Shown: positions 34,271 through 47,720 of the stretch, piece after piece
Layout of the letters: each line of letters starts with the position of its first letter
How positions within the stretch are numbered: the stretch's first letter is position 1
Assembly: GCA_028023455.1 (NCBI GenBank)
Contig: JAQFVV010006208.1
Location: forward strand, 10,272,963-10,336,962
Source: Epiperipatus broadwayi
Taxonomy: Eukaryota; Onychophora; Udeonychophora; Euonychophora; Peripatidae
Length of the DNA: 64,000 nucleotides
Direction: 5' to 3'
The notes under the pieces: generated by a model
Told to the model about the DNA's origin: nothing
Databases searched by the model: none
Seen by the model: only the letters and a program-made list of their open reading frames with translations
Program-made: the position numbers and the translations under genes

Positions 34271-36239
34271 TATATTCTTCAAAATATATTTTCCTGAGAT
34301 TTTAGCTATGTGCCTGCGAACTTAAATTTGAAGCTGAGTTTTTGTCTCCAAATTAAGTGACCATGTTTACTACACCTATTGTTAACCATGACATGACTGA
34401 GTAGAACGGCAAGAAGGCTATTTCTCTTTAGAAATGGCTGGCTGCTGCTCTAGACCATTGGAAGCTATCACATAAGGAACCTCGGAACTGCTGCTGCCAA
34501 AAATATGAACAATTCCAGATTTTGCTGCTGAATTGTATAAAACCTGCCAACTATCAATCTACCTGCAAATGCTTCTCCAGAGGTAATCCCAAATTAACCC
34601 AAGAGCTCTTGTGATTCCTAACTAACATGCTATAGCTATTTTAAATTGTTTTTCTTTTATTTCACTTGACTTATTATGTACTTCTTTAACGTGTTCAAAT
34701 ATAATCAACAGTTTTGCTCTCTATCCTCGAGTTAATATTTTCTATTTATTAATCTTTTTTAATTTTATTATGATAATGTGTCAGAATTATTCCCTTTGTT
34801 GAAAGTAAGATGTCGATATTAAGGCATATTTTAAATCTATAAATAATTCCCAATTTTATTATCTCACAAATCACTCATTTGAGGGCTATTCTAATCTTCT
34901 TTAATATATATAATAATCAAATAGTTTAAAATCTACATTTTATTGATTTTAACCTAATATGAGAGTATGTGCGAGGTCAATGATTAAAATGTGCCACAAA
35001 TGCATGATTGCATAAATAAATCTCTGCTTTCTTTCCAAACCTGCAAGCATGCATTTTCCTATTTTAAAATACTGTATTTTCAAAAATCGTCATTGATGTG
35101 CAGACCCTTTTAAATAAATTTCTGGGAATTTGATTGGGCATTTTCTTAATCCAAGTAAACCCATTTTGTATGTTTTATATACATTAGTCTAGTATTGATG
35201 ATAAATGAATTGGTTGTTGAGACCGCTTTGTTTCACTTTCCAAGGATTTTAAACGGCCAAATCCATTCTCTTTTCACTTCCTGCGGTTCTCAGGCAGAGT
35301 GTGTACTCAAATGTCACACCTGGGAATTAAACGCAGTTATCACCTAGTTGCTAAGTTTTGGCTGTCCGTGGCAACACATTCCTACAGGTCAGCGGCGAGA
35401 TGCCCTCCATAGTCATTTCAGATACTCAGTATTATTTTATTTATATATTTATTTTTACAAAGCATCCGTGATTTAGATGTATCACAACCTCCATCCTTTA
35501 ATAAATTCATTATTAGCAATACTGACCTCCCAACTGCTATAATTATAATTCTAAAATAAATGCCTTGATCACATCCCCACTTTATCTTATAGTAAACTTT
35601 TGTCCATGCTTTTCTCGAAATCAATAAATATTACATCACCCATAATATCAAATACTTTATTAAACTTTTACAATTACTCAAAGCACCTTGCACATGTTCC
35701 CATCTCTTTAAGCACATTATCTTAATACTATTAGCCCGAGGGATAGAATATATTTTCTTTAATTCTTTTTGTAGTGTAATGTAATGCCAACAATTATTTA
35801 ATAAGCGTCCCTGTCTCATATAAGCAGACAGTGGCGTTATATATATATATATTTCTAGATAAATAAATCTTTGAAATCATTTAAAACTAATTTTGATCTT
35901 TTATTTTATTGATTCCTATCACTGTCTTGGTCTATATATCTATTTTCTCCATTTCTTTTGTACATCCATAGACGTTAATTAACAACCCAAACTTATCTTA
36001 GTATAGTCTTTTTGTTTCTCTCTGACCACCAGGCACCGGTAAAGGGTTATACTAATAGTAGCATCAGATGCATTATCACATAGGTGGCGCTGTGAAATTT
36101 GGACTTTAGATTCGAACTTAGTATATCTAGAAGGCAACCCCTCCTAGAATGTTCAGTTTCGTGTTTGGGGTTTGAATTCTGCAGTGTGTTAGTGAGATAG
36201 ATGATTCTGACTGTTACAATACTTGGATGATGGAGTAAA
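34271..36239. other. Noncoding sequence separating the halves of repeat K copy 1
   Basis: Absent from copy 2 of repeat K. Contains no recognised transposon; a short TA run lies at 35838-35851. Confidence 0.4.
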
Positions 36240-37439
36240 TTTTCTTTTATATAATTCTCTAAATACCAAATAACAAATTGATAAAAATTGAATTTATTAT
36301 AAAGAACTAAGCAATGTATTCTGGCTAAATAAAGTGGCCATAAGATCAAAGTGCTACCACCCCAAACATAAAGCATGATGATTTGATTCTCTTGTATACA
36401 TAATGCCCCAAAAAATATAAAATGCCTTATTTGAAATGTCTGAATGAACCCAGGAGAGCAACTGCAGAATTGGAAACAACATCATTTCAAGAACGTTGCT
36501 GGAGAAATCGAGTGAGTGATGGAAGATTTATTGGAGTAAAATGACAAGAATAAAGATAGACTCTATCCATGAGAGATGTTATTAATAAATTCAAGGACTT
36601 TAATCAGGGTGATTTGAAAAGAAATTGATTTATCATGTGTTATATATATATATTTTTATGTTTGTAAAAGTCTATTCTTATTTCATTCTCACACTTGGAA
36701 GTTTCAGCATGCTATCTTTGGAAAAGTCCATTATGTTGGAAAGCAATATAGTGCAGGGGGAGAAGGTATTAAGTTGGATAAGGTTTTTTTTATGTAAATA
36801 AAGTTTAAGTTAATTCCCTCCATAGTGACATAACATTTGAACACAACCATGGATTATGGAATAAGGTAAGAATTTTCTGATAGTATTCCATATTAAGTAG
36901 ACGCACAATAACAGGACAGAGTTTGTGTTGTTTATTTAACTAACAATAGTCATATTTAATTTATTCAGTGTGAATGACTAATTTTGTTATATGAATGTTT
37001 CTTTTCTATCAACTACACATAGATAAGGGGTCCCAAAGAAGATGAAACAACAATCATTGGAATTTGATGATAAGACTTTTATATATACGTATTTGCATAT
37101 TATGATAAATTAGCTAGATAGCTTCATGATCATTTTAGTAATGAATCAATGAATTTTTTTTGTTATTAAATTACCTGTTTTGTAAATATTTTGTGTCTTG
37201 TCATGCATATCTACCATGGGAAGGGTTGGCATAATAAACACATTTAATCATTAATATGGTTGAGATACATACTTGACACTCACATGTATATACTTATTAT
37301 TTATTTTTTTATTATCATGTTAAAAGAGTTTGAATTTTACCAAATAAATGTTGTCAGTTTTATTTAAATTAAAATTGGTCTCTAGTTTATCAAATTATTT
37401 ATATACCCATCCATCACTTTATTTGACTATATACATGTG

Positions 37440-37490
<51 letters not shown>

Positions 37491-37850
37491 TTATTATATA
37501 TAAAACAGCAATATGGTTGTATGTATTTCAAGTCATTGGGAACATATACAGAGGTGTGATGGTTGCTATATAGAGTAAATTCACCCCTGAAAAGAGCCGA
37601 GCAACATTCTTCCTGAGTTTGAATACTGAGGTGTAATGGAATCCGAAAGAGGGTTGAGGTATGGATGAACTAGTCTAAATTGTCTGAATTTAATGTGTAA
37701 ACTTAATGCTAGCCCACTAGAGATAGATATAATCATTGGTTAGTTACTTTATCATGTCATTCACTGCATCCTATCTGAAGATCTTAGGTCTGACCATAGT
37801 GAGATGTGTTCCCCCTTTTCCGGTGGAAATCACGGACTGTTACACAATAT
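36240..37850 (+). repeat. Dispersed repeat family K, copy 1, main part
   Basis: Collinear with 46020-47720: GTATTCTGGCTAAAT, ACACTTGGAAG, CCTCCATAGTGA, TATGGAATAAGGTAAGA, GACAGAGTT, TTTATCATGTCATTCAC and TTGACCATAGT-like phrases in the same order. A TA-dinucleotide run occupies 37442-37488. No protein was recognised. Confidence 0.7.
37442..37488. repeat. (TA)n microsatellite
   Basis: An uninterrupted alternating A/T run of more than 40 bp. Confidence 0.95.
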
Positions 37851-38789
37851 TGCTCTTTTTAGAGTATATTTGAGGTAATATTTATAATGGAGACATGATA
37901 TATGCCTCTCTGATGAAGTCTATGCACATGTTCATTATAAAACACTTTTAGAAAGTCTATTTCTATTTATTTGTTTCACATGTTCCATTCAATAAAAGTG
38001 TGATTTTTTTCATTGCATCCAGTAAGCTGAAAAAGATATTGATTGTTCTATGAACTTGTTAATGTATTTAATAATTTTATGGAGTATCCTTAAGTCTTTA
38101 TGTTACATCATGCATTTTACAGATTGTCTTTTGAATGGCAAAGATAACACAATTCTCAGTATATAATAAATATGGAAAGCTAAAAAGAAGTTCTTGTTTT
38201 TACTTTCAATAACCGACCAATTAAAAGTTCCACTATTAAAATTGTATGGGATCATTAAGTCTGCTTCAAGAAGCCAGATATAAACAATACTCAAGATTGT
38301 TATGAAAATTGAAACAAAGTTGGCACATGTAAAGTCTATTGCTTAGTAATTAATGTTAAAAAAAATTCTAGTCTTTAATTAGGCAGTGGAAAAAGAGACG
38401 CTTCTAACAATTTTTAATCTTGATGATTGTAAACTTGAGAAAGTGAACTCATATTAATATCTTGATGCCTTTTCAAAATAGAAAAGTGAACTTATATCTT
38501 GAAATGCAGCATAGATTCTATTGGCTCCAAGATATCATTGCTACATTTAACAAATTAAAAAATAATGAACTTTATCACTGCGAATTTTAAACTGCTGCAA
38601 ACAAATTGTTGTATGTAAAGTGGTTTTTATTCAGTCTATTGTATAAAAATGGAATATTACAGGAACATTCAGCCTTAAGCCAATACCATTTGTTATTTAT
38701 ATAATAAAGGTGATAGAATGAAAAATAAATAAAAGATATAGTCTATTTAAGTAAAATTTCAAAAATTGAAATAATAATTTTGTAATAAA
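37851..38789. other. AT-rich noncoding stretch
   Basis: Nothing recognised. Confidence 0.4.
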
Positions 38790-39560
38790 TTTAATCAGCC
38801 ATTTAAGCTATTGTGCGCTTTTTCACGAGTGTTAAATAATAATAAATGAGTACTTCCGCTTACAACACAAGATATAGTATTTAGGAAAGAATAAAATGAA
38901 TCCACTTATTCAATCCAACCCAAATGCTTATATATGGGCAAATCTTAAGTACTGTAAGTGAAAGTGTGAGGATAGACTACTCACTTTAAACCACTGTTTA
39001 CGATATCTGAATGAATAACGCCAATGAAATTATCTAGAATTTACTAGACGTCATTCACAAATAAAACTCCCAAACATATGTAAATAAACATTTATTTTTA
39101 GCGCTGTTTCTAATTGTAATAAATTTAATCAGCCATTTAAGCTATTGTGCGCTTTTTGGAAGTACTCATTTATTATTATTTAAATGGCTGATTAAATTTA
39201 TTACAATTAGAAACAGCGCTAAAAATAAATGTTTATTTACATATGTTTGGGAGTTTCATTTGTGAATGACGTCTAGTAAATTCTAGATAATTTCATTGGC
39301 GTTATTCATTCAGATATCGTAAACAGTGGTTTAAAGTGAGTAGTCTATCCTCACACTTAAGATTTGCCCATATATAAGCATTTGGGTTGGATTGAATAAG
39401 TGGATTCATTTTATTCTTTCCTAAATACTGTATCTTGTGTTGTAAGCGGAAGTACTCATTTATTATTATTTAACACTCATGAAAAAGCACACAATAGCTT
39501 AAATGGCTGATTAAATTTATTACAATTAGAAACTGCGCTAAAAATAAATGTTTATTTACA
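38790..39560. mobile_element. Family F large inverted repeat
   Basis: A left arm (about 38793-39150) and right arm (about 39175-39545) are long, highly similar inverted copies. They include GGCTGATTAAATTTATTAC, AGCGCTAAAAATAAATG, GAATGACGTCTAGTAAATT and CTTATATATGGGCAAATC-like phrases. It is related to the small palindrome at 7691-7921. A CTGATTA...AATTAGAAAC stretch resembles a hammerhead core, but G8 is U and stem I cannot form. No target-site duplication found. Confidence 0.75.
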
Positions 39561-41634
39561 TATGTTATTTTGGTAATTTTACATCACTTAAAAATTTTTG
39601 TCATTTCAAATACAATGTGTTTGATGGATTTAAGATAATTTGAATGAGAAACATCTGTGCTTTCATAATTTTATATTCTCATCTTAATATTGTATATTGC
39701 AATGCATAATTGCTTGGTACTTACATATTAGTCCTGCACTGAGGTCACATCCATATTAGCCTGGCAATGTCTTTTAATCTACTGATCTCAGAAAATAACT
39801 TGCTGACAAACTTAACAGATTTATTTGGAAAAGTGATACTCTAAACTTTATTTAGTGGAAATAAAACAAACAAACATGCATTTACATTATTTGTGAGATC
39901 ATCTTCCACCAAGTAAACTTGTAACAATATAAATTAATTACCAGTGGTAATCGAACCAAAAAATACTCTTAAATATTCTAATGGTAACTCTGGCCATTGT
40001 ACACAAAATCATCAAAATGTACAAGTAAAATAATATGATAATAGTTAATTGGCTAGAGCTCATTCTTTATACAAATATTCATTTGCTTTAGCTACCAAAT
40101 ACTCCAAATGTATTACATAGGACAGCATGTTCTCAGAGCTATGGAAGGATTATTCTATGGGTGGGGTGTGTAGGTTAATTGTGTATATTTTATCAACAAG
40201 TATTATCTATGTAATAACAATACATTTGTAAATAAAGAAATAATTTATTAATGACAAAATAAAATAAATATAATAATAAATAGCTAATAAAATAAATGAG
40301 AATCTTCTTTGGGAGATTTTCTTTCTTGGGTGCTTTTCAAGTTAGCAATTATAATAAAGGCTCAAATGTTTTCTATCACTTCATAACTTTATGTGATAAC
40401 TTCTCTCATAAAAAGATGATTGTTGATTGCTAGATAGCTGTTCTGAAAATAATTTATTATTAAAGATTACAGTACAGTTTATGCTATAAATAATTCCAGT
40501 TCAAATATATTCTTATAGTTTCTTCATTAATAAAGAAAAACATAACAATGCCATTTGGACAAATTACAAAGTAATTTTCATGTGTTAGTTTTTTAAAGTT
40601 TGTAAATATTAAATTCCTGTATTTGTCTTGGAAAATTTATAAATAACCAACAATATCTAAGCATTAAAAGTTCTGTCTTTAAAATATTTTACCGCTATCT
40701 TGAAAGATTTTCTTTTCTTCCTTTAGATATTTGCCTACTTTTGCATATTGTTAAGTTAAGCAGTAAAGACAATTACACAAAGCCTCAGTATTCTTATTTC
40801 TTCTTTGAGAATCTGTTTGCAGTGTTCTATTTATTGAAAGCAGTTTTTAAACTAGTTCGTAAGGAAAATAGATTAGGCAATTGCACTCAGGTGGAAAACA
40901 ATGAGCTATTTACGTTAACTTTGCATTTCATCTTTCATATAAGTTTTAGTACAAAAATTATCTCCATCACTTAAGTAAATTAAAATATAAATTTTCAATC
41001 CTTGTGTATATAAAAAAGGATTGGTAGATACTTTGGTTGTTTTCTCATCCTTGGTGTTTGCCTCAAGATGTCACTATTTCTAGGTAAATTCCTAGAAATA
41101 TACCGTTTCACCAGCCTTCACCCAACAAAAGAGGAAATTTTCTATGTTATAAATGCAGAAAAGTCTTCATGTTATGTTGGACAGAGGCAGTGTCGGTGAC
41201 AGAAGCCAACACAAATGAGACTTCTTTCTACGATAAAACACAGAAAGAGTTCCTGACAGCTGCCGGTTATGGCTTTTTTTTCTATGCTAAAAGCAAAGAG
41301 AAAGAAATGCCTTGATCAGCTGCCATAGTAGTCGATTTTGTTCATCATTTTCTCGTAATAGTAGAATATCTATTTTCTCTGTAGTTTCATGTGAGAGTGT
41401 GTGTATTTGAAGCGTTCGTAGTTTTTTAAAATTTGATAAGTCATCTATTTTTTTTAATGTGTTATAACTTAGTTTACTGTTGTAAGTTTAGTAATAATGT
41501 CCTGAAGATTCCATTATGAATGGGTAACCCTCAAAAATTGCTTTTAAGGGTGCGAAATGGCAAAAAAAATTAAGGATCACGCGAAAAGGACCGTTTTCAC
41601 GAGAATTTGTCCGTGATCAGTTACTTTTGCTATA
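39561..41634. other. AT-rich noncoding stretch
   Basis: No gene, RNA or repeat recognised. The 77-residue open frame at 40741 has no domain. Confidence 0.4.
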
Positions 41635-42165
41635 TTGTATATATACGCACAAACAAAAACAACCCAGTGTCTAATTATTAGGAATTACTTGTCCAAAAAA
41701 AAAAATTAGTCAGGTATTATTATTATTTTATTTTTTTTTGTTACATTTATTATTTCAAAATAAGATTAGTTTTATATCTACACACTAACAAAAACAACCT
41801 AGTTCCTACTTAATTACTGTCTTAAAAAAAAAAAGAAAGCAAATTCAACAGGGTTTGCTTTTTTTCAATGGAGTATTTGAATTACGGTATTTTTTTTTAT
41901 ATATACATACAAAAGATTTACCAAAAAAAAGAAAACCCACTTTCTGATTAATTACTATCAAAAGAAATGCAAATTAGTCTTAGTCGGCTATCATTTTTAA
42001 ATTTAGTATTTCAATAATGGTATCCTTTTTATATAGACAGAGTTAACAAAAACAACCCACTTTCTGATTCATTACTGCCCCCCCCCCCCAAAAAAAAAAA
42101 AACGGAAATTAGTCGGGTATCATTTTTCAATTGAATCTTTCAATGACGGTCCTTACTAATAGTAA
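41635..42165 (+). repeat. ~130-bp tandem repeat, four diverged copies
   Basis: The phrase AACAAAAACAACCCA or a variant recurs at about 41652, 41787, 41920 and 42045. Each is followed by TTAATTACTGTC-like and AATTAGTC(G/A)GGTATCA-like phrases and an A or C homopolymer. Confidence 0.7.
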
Positions 42166-42221
42166 TCAGGTATCAATTCTAAATTGTAGTATATAAATGA
42201 CGTTACTTTTGATTGATTTAG

Positions 42222-42738
42222 AATTACGTCTTGCTTTTTTAATAAAAATAATTGATTTTTACTCTTGACCAAAAATACCGTAACTTTAAAAAAAGACACA
42301 CGTAAAGTCCCAAAAAAATGAGAAAAAGCCTCGTAACTTTAAAGACACACTCACAAACTCAAAAACAATCTAAGATTAATAAACATTGACTTATTACATC
42401 TTGCTTTTGAATCAAATGATTGATTTACTCTTGAAAAAAAAAAGGTACCGTAACTTTAAAAAGACACACATAAAGTCCTCCAAAAAAATATTAGAAAAAG
42501 CCCCATAACTTTAAAGACACATACACAAATTCAAAAACAAGATAAGATTAATAAACATTTACTTATTACGTCTTGCTTTTGAATAAAAGTATTGATTTAC
42601 ACTTGCAAAAAAAACAAAAAAAAATGTAACTTTAAAAAGACACACATAAAGTCCAAAAAAAAAAAAAGTTAGAAAAACATCGTAACTTTAAAAAGACACA
42701 CACAAACTCAAAAACAAGATAAGATTAATAAACATTTA
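42222..42738 (+). repeat. ~171-bp tandem repeat, three copies
   Basis: TTACGTCTTGCTTTT or TTACATCTTGCTTTT recurs at about 42225, 42395 and 42567. Each copy contains two GTAACTTTAAA(AA)GACACAC blocks and ends AAGATTAATAAACATT. Within-unit duplication of the GACACAC block suggests a two-step expansion. Confidence 0.8.
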
Positions 42739-43750
42739 CGAAGAAAATGAAAAAACTAACATCATATAATAGTATTAGTAGAATATTTTATTATAAATCT
42801 AAGAAATCAGATCTTTTTAGATCAAATCGATCATTTAGGTTGGGCCCCGGAATCGTTATATGTATATATTTTTGATTAGCATCAACGCCATCTCTAGGTG
42901 AACACCAAGGATGAGAATACAACCGATATTTTTTTTTCCTTTTTCCTTTTCAGAAAAAGAGTGGGAGTGAGAGAATGAAAAAAAAAGAAAATCTATCTTA
43001 TTTTAATATTTTTCAACTTCATTTATATATCAATGTTTTCATTGTAGCTTCATAACTTTTTAGATCATCTCTGTAATAAATTTAGAACATCATATTTTTA
43101 ATACAGTGAAAATTAATTAAATGAATATATCACATTATTTTCAAAAAATATAATAATGTAACTTTGGCATTACCAATATAACTATTCCACATCCCATCTC
43201 ACCAAGAAGAGACAATGGAACTGTGAAACATTCCATATCTCTGAATCATTCACAATGCAATCAATAATTTTTTAATAGTTATTTATTGACATTTTGTTAA
43301 TTTTTTTTTTTTTAAAATAAGATATTACTTTATGGAAAAATCATTATATTTTTTTATTCAAACCCATTAATTCTTTAACAAATCTAAAGTCAACAGGGAG
43401 AAAGACATTCTTTACCTTTCATTAATGTCAGCTTTCACATTTTCCAAAATAGGCCTTAAGTGAAGATGGGGTTGGTAATCACTTGTATTTCATTTCTGTT
43501 TTTCCTTCATCTTGGATATTGTTAGTTACCTTATGCTGACATAAAATTCCCTCTCTTTTCTCTCTGGGTCTACTTATTTCTATTTGTTTCCAAATTTTTT
43601 TGATATCTCACTTGCACCTTGAATTGGAGATAAAAGTGGTGTTTGGCTTCACAGGAACTTCTTCTATACATGATTCAGATTGATTCCTTGAGCATGATCT
43701 CATTTCTGTTCTATTAATTTTACAATTTATTCCATTTCTTTGCTGAATTC
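42739..43750. other. AT-rich noncoding stretch
   Basis: Nothing recognised. Confidence 0.4.
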
Positions 43751-43757
43751 CATAACA

Positions 43758-45113
43758 TTAGTATCTTTTATTATAATCAATCTTTATACCTCCAGTGGCT
43801 GCATCACTTTTCTTAAATGATCTTTGGCCTACTGTAGGAATATTACTTTCTTCATTCTGATTGTGGTAACTTGTAGCTACAGCATTCAAGAAATTTGACA
43901 CCTCTTCAATAGTCTTTCTGTCAATACTAAAAGCCATTTTCTCAATCCAGAAAGATAAGTTTTGCCTTGTTATCCTTATTATTTCACTTTCAGTGATCTC
44001 ACATACGGACAATGTTCATAATCTGGTGACTTGTCTTCTGAAGAAATGGTGTAGGTTTCATGACCTTTTATCCAAAATTTCTCTTGCATAATCTAAAACT
44101 TTATTGCTTCCTGCCTTTCTTCTGATCAAAAGTTGCTTAAAATCTGTTTTTTTCTATTCTGGATAAGTTAAGTAGTTGGGTTGCCTAACAGTGAATTAAC
44201 CCATTTTTTAGCTGGTCTATTTCGATTGTTATACACAATCACTACTTTCTTTTTTTTATTAGCAAATTCAGCTCAAATTAGTTTTCTAGCCTATCTATAT
44301 GCTTTGTTAGAATCTCTCCTGAATTGTCTCTAAATGTTTCTATCTTCAAAAATTGATTAATGATTTTTATATTTTCACCAAGTCCATGTTGACTTTTAAT
44401 TAATGTATCATCTTGCTTTTCTTGAATAATTATATCCATAGTTTTACATTTATTTTCCTCTATATATTGTTGTACTGTCTCTTTCAATTTATTATAATCC
44501 GCTTTTGTGTCATTTATACAGATGACCTTTTTAAAAAAAAATCTCCATTTGATGTTGTCCTTATCTTTTTCTCATTCTTTTCTTCCTATCTCTGTAATAT
44601 TTCTCCCCAGTTTAACATTATTTCTTGCTCATTATTTTGATAGATTTTAATAGTTTCCTGGACCATATTCTGTACACCTACAGACAGTGTCTTCTCTATG
44701 AACTCTATATTTTCCTGATTTGTTCATCATTATCTCTTCTTTCAGAGTGATTATATTATTTTCTATTTCCAGTAATTTTTCTTTCATTTGAACATCTGCT
44801 GCTTTCATTTCATTACACATTTCCTTAATTTCTATCTGCATTTCTTTTTGATTTTTATCCATTTTATAATGCATTTCATCTTTTTTACCATTAACTTCAT
44901 TCATTTATTTCTTCTATTATTATCTTCTTTCATTTGTTTATATTTTTTATCATTATCTTTTTTCATTTGATTCATTATTCCCAGGAAGATTTCCAAGGTA
45001 AAGGTGACTGCTGCTGACTTTTGCTTCTTTGGCATCTGAACATCCAAGCTATACTCTTCAATCACTATCTCAGCCTCCATTGATTGATCTTCTCCAATAT
45101 CAAGTGACTCCAT
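43758..45113 (-). pseudogene. Decayed coiled-coil ORF, possibly retroelement gag/ORF1
   Basis: Minus-strand frames in order: 44901-45113 (MESLDIGEDQSMEAE, then a Met/Lys/Asp-rich segment), 44647-44904 (heptad-like KEMQIEIKEMCNEMKAA), 44278-44487, and 43758-44012 (ITRQNLSFWIEKMAF). Together they resemble one protein broken by frameshifts: an acidic start, a long coiled coil, then a tryptophan-containing helical domain. That layout suits a gag-like or ORF1 protein, but no zinc knuckle or reverse transcriptase follows. A decayed host gene is possible. I do not recognise the family. Confidence 0.4.
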
Positions 45114-45239
45114 ACTTATTTGTTGTTCAATGCTTTTCTTCTTTAACTATGTTAATATTAGTCTTTGTATTACTGATTAACAATTTTTCAATTTGTTATT
45201 CTTTTTCCCCTTTGTTTATGTCAATTAATAGTGGTGGCT

Positions 45240-45718
45240 ATGGTTATTAAAGAACCAAAGACACCAAAATGTATAGGTAGTGAACTGAGTTCAGACCTAT
45301 ATGATTATTTTGGCTTAAACCAATTCTGCCTAATAGGATAGTGGTGGCTATGATTATTAAAAAACCAAGGACACCAAAATGTATAGGTACTGAATTGAGT
45401 TCAGATCTATATGACTATATAAGCTAATGAGCTTGGATTGAAAATATTGTGTTTTCAATTTAAGACTCATGGTTTTGTAGTTAAGTAGAGATAAAAGGTG
45501 GCTGCTGGAGGGTTGCATTAGATCCTAAAATCTAGGTGCAGTGCTATCAGATCCAAGGTTTTTTACTGACAAAGGCCACAAGCCAGAAACTAGTCTGGGG
45601 ATATTGGATGAGTAGGCATTAGATGGATATTTTATGCACCAACCTTCTGGCATCCATTGATTACTCTGACTTGCACTGAATGTCAATACTGTATGGAGAG
45701 TTTTACCTATTCATTTTT
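45240..45718 (+). mobile_element. Family B unit with a partial tandem repeat
   Basis: A plus-strand unit whose first part (GTGGTGGCTATG, CACCAAAATGTATAGG) is repeated (45229-45300 and 45342-45420). The ribozyme is at 45551-45609 with core CUGACAA (G8 lost) and otherwise intact stems. It ends TATGGAGAGTTTTACC. No duplication was identified. Confidence 0.75.
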
Positions 45719-45759
45719 GATATTTTTTGTTATTTTTCAAATGATGCAATAACTATATA

Positions 45760-47720
45760 AAACCAACATCTTAAGATTGAATGATCAAATATGAGAGAAA
45801 ATAGATGACTTGTTTGAATATTCCATATTTATCCATATAATTTTTGCAGTACAAAATCATAAAAAGTTACAACCGATGTTTAAATAGAGAAAAGTTTGAT
45901 AAATTCATCGTGGTTTAACAAAAGAACTGAACTGATTTTAAATAGATATTTAAAAATAAAAACTGTGCTATTATCTGAACATAGAGAAAAAAGAAATAGA
46001 TCATTGCCAGCATTTACATAAATGATGAAGTAATTTTTTTATATAAGCCATTAAATGCCAAATAGCAAATTAAGAAAAATTAAATGTTATAAACTGCTGT
46101 GCAAGGTATTCTGGCTAAATTAACATTGACATAGGACTGGAATGCTACTGCTCTGACCATGGACTTAACCTATTTACCTGTATAATGCCTAAAAAACACC
46201 AAATGTTCTACATTAAATGTATGAATGGACCAAGACGGTTTCAAGTGCATTGCTGATGAATTCTAGTGAGTGATGAATGACTTACCAAGGAATAATAATC
46301 CAAAGAGAGATAGACTGTATTCATAAAAGACATTATTGCCAAACTCATCCACATTAACCAAGATGACTTAAAGAAAGTTTGATTTATTATGTATTATTTT
46401 TTATATATGTTTGTAAAATTCTAGTTTTATTTTATCTCCACACTTGGAAGCTTAAATGTTTCTACAAGTTGGAAGGTCTATCATGATTGAAAGCAACAAA
46501 GTGAAGGGGGGGGGGATTATTAAGTTAGATAAAAAAAATTTTGTTAAATAAAGTTTAGTCAGCTTTACCTCCATAGTGATTTTACATTGTTCATCGCCAC
46601 TATGATATGGAATAAGGTAAGATTTTTAACGTTATTCCATATTAAACACATATACTTACTATAGGACAGAGTTCATGTTATTTGTTTTTTTTGTTAACTA
46701 ATAATCATTTATATTTATTTTTTCTTGTATGGATGTTTTTTCTATGAACCATATAAAACCATACATAGATAAGGGGATCCCCAAAGAAGATGGAACATTA
46801 ATAACTGGAACTGGACAGTGAGGCTATTACACACACATATGCTTGTATAATATCATAAATTATCTAATTAGCTTCATGGTCGATTTTGTAATATTTTTTT
46901 TATATTAATTTTATCTTCTTTGAAAATAATTAGTGCTTTGTTATGTATCTCTAGCATGAGTAAGGGTGGAATAGTGAATACATTTAATCATTGATATGGT
47001 AGAAATACATTCTGGACACACAATAATATTGTTTTATCATGTTAAAAAGTTTTGAATTTTTGTTTTGTTACTTAATAAATGTTGTCAATTTGATTTAAAT
47101 TACATTGATCTCTAGTTTATCAAAATCATTCATATATTCATTCATCAATCTATAACTGGATATATACATATACAAACTAATTAAAGGAAAAATAAAAGCA
47201 TAATAAAAACATAGAATTACTTCTATAAAACTGCTTTAATATTTCAACCAGAAGACTGATGGAAACCAGTCTGCTGGTTAAAATATTAAAGCAGTTTTAT
47301 AGAAGTAATTCTGTGTTTTTATCATAGTTATATACATACACATACATCTCATTCTTATATAATAATACAGTAATATGTTTGGATGGATCTTTAAATCAGT
47401 TGGAACATGTATAGAAGTGCAGTATTTGCTATATAGTGTAAATTCATCCCTGAAGACAGCCAAAGACAGAGTTCATACTGAGTTTAAATACTGAGGCATA
47501 ATGGAGCCCAAAAGAGGGGTGTGGTATAGATGAACTGGTTTAAATTGTATCTAAATTTAATGTGTAAACTTAGAGCTGGCCAACTGGAGGTAGATAGGAT
47601 CATAGGTTAGGTACTTTATCATGTCATTCACAGCATCCTATCAGAATACCCTAGGTTTGACCATAGTAAGATGCATTCCCACTTTAACTGGTGGAAATCC
47701 AGACCTTTATATTCTGGTGG
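45760..47720 (+). repeat. Dispersed repeat family K, copy 2 (contiguous)
   Basis: Uninterrupted ~2-kb copy aligning with 33050-33310 and then 36240-37850. A 119-bp palindrome (47202-47320) is inserted in it that copy 1 lacks. No coding content recognised. Confidence 0.7.
47202..47320. repeat. Near-perfect palindrome with truncated hammerhead-like centre
   Basis: Arms of ~55 bp (ACTGCTTTAATATTT and its complement) close on GACTGATGGAAACCAGTC. This looks like a hammerhead core (CUGAUG...GAAAC) with stem II deleted. Confidence 0.65.

Noticed and set aside
36047-36376. 109-residue minus-strand open frame
   Set aside because: It crosses the boundary of dispersed repeat K, has no domain, and the second K copy does not preserve the frame.
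38790-39560. Hammerhead core in the large inverted repeat (CTGATTA...GAAAC)
   Set aside because: The invariant G8 is U, and the flanks do not pair as stem I.
44413-44970. Plus-strand Phe/Ile-rich frames resembling membrane proteins
   Set aside because: They are the complement of the Lys/Glu/Met-rich coiled-coil frame on the minus strand.
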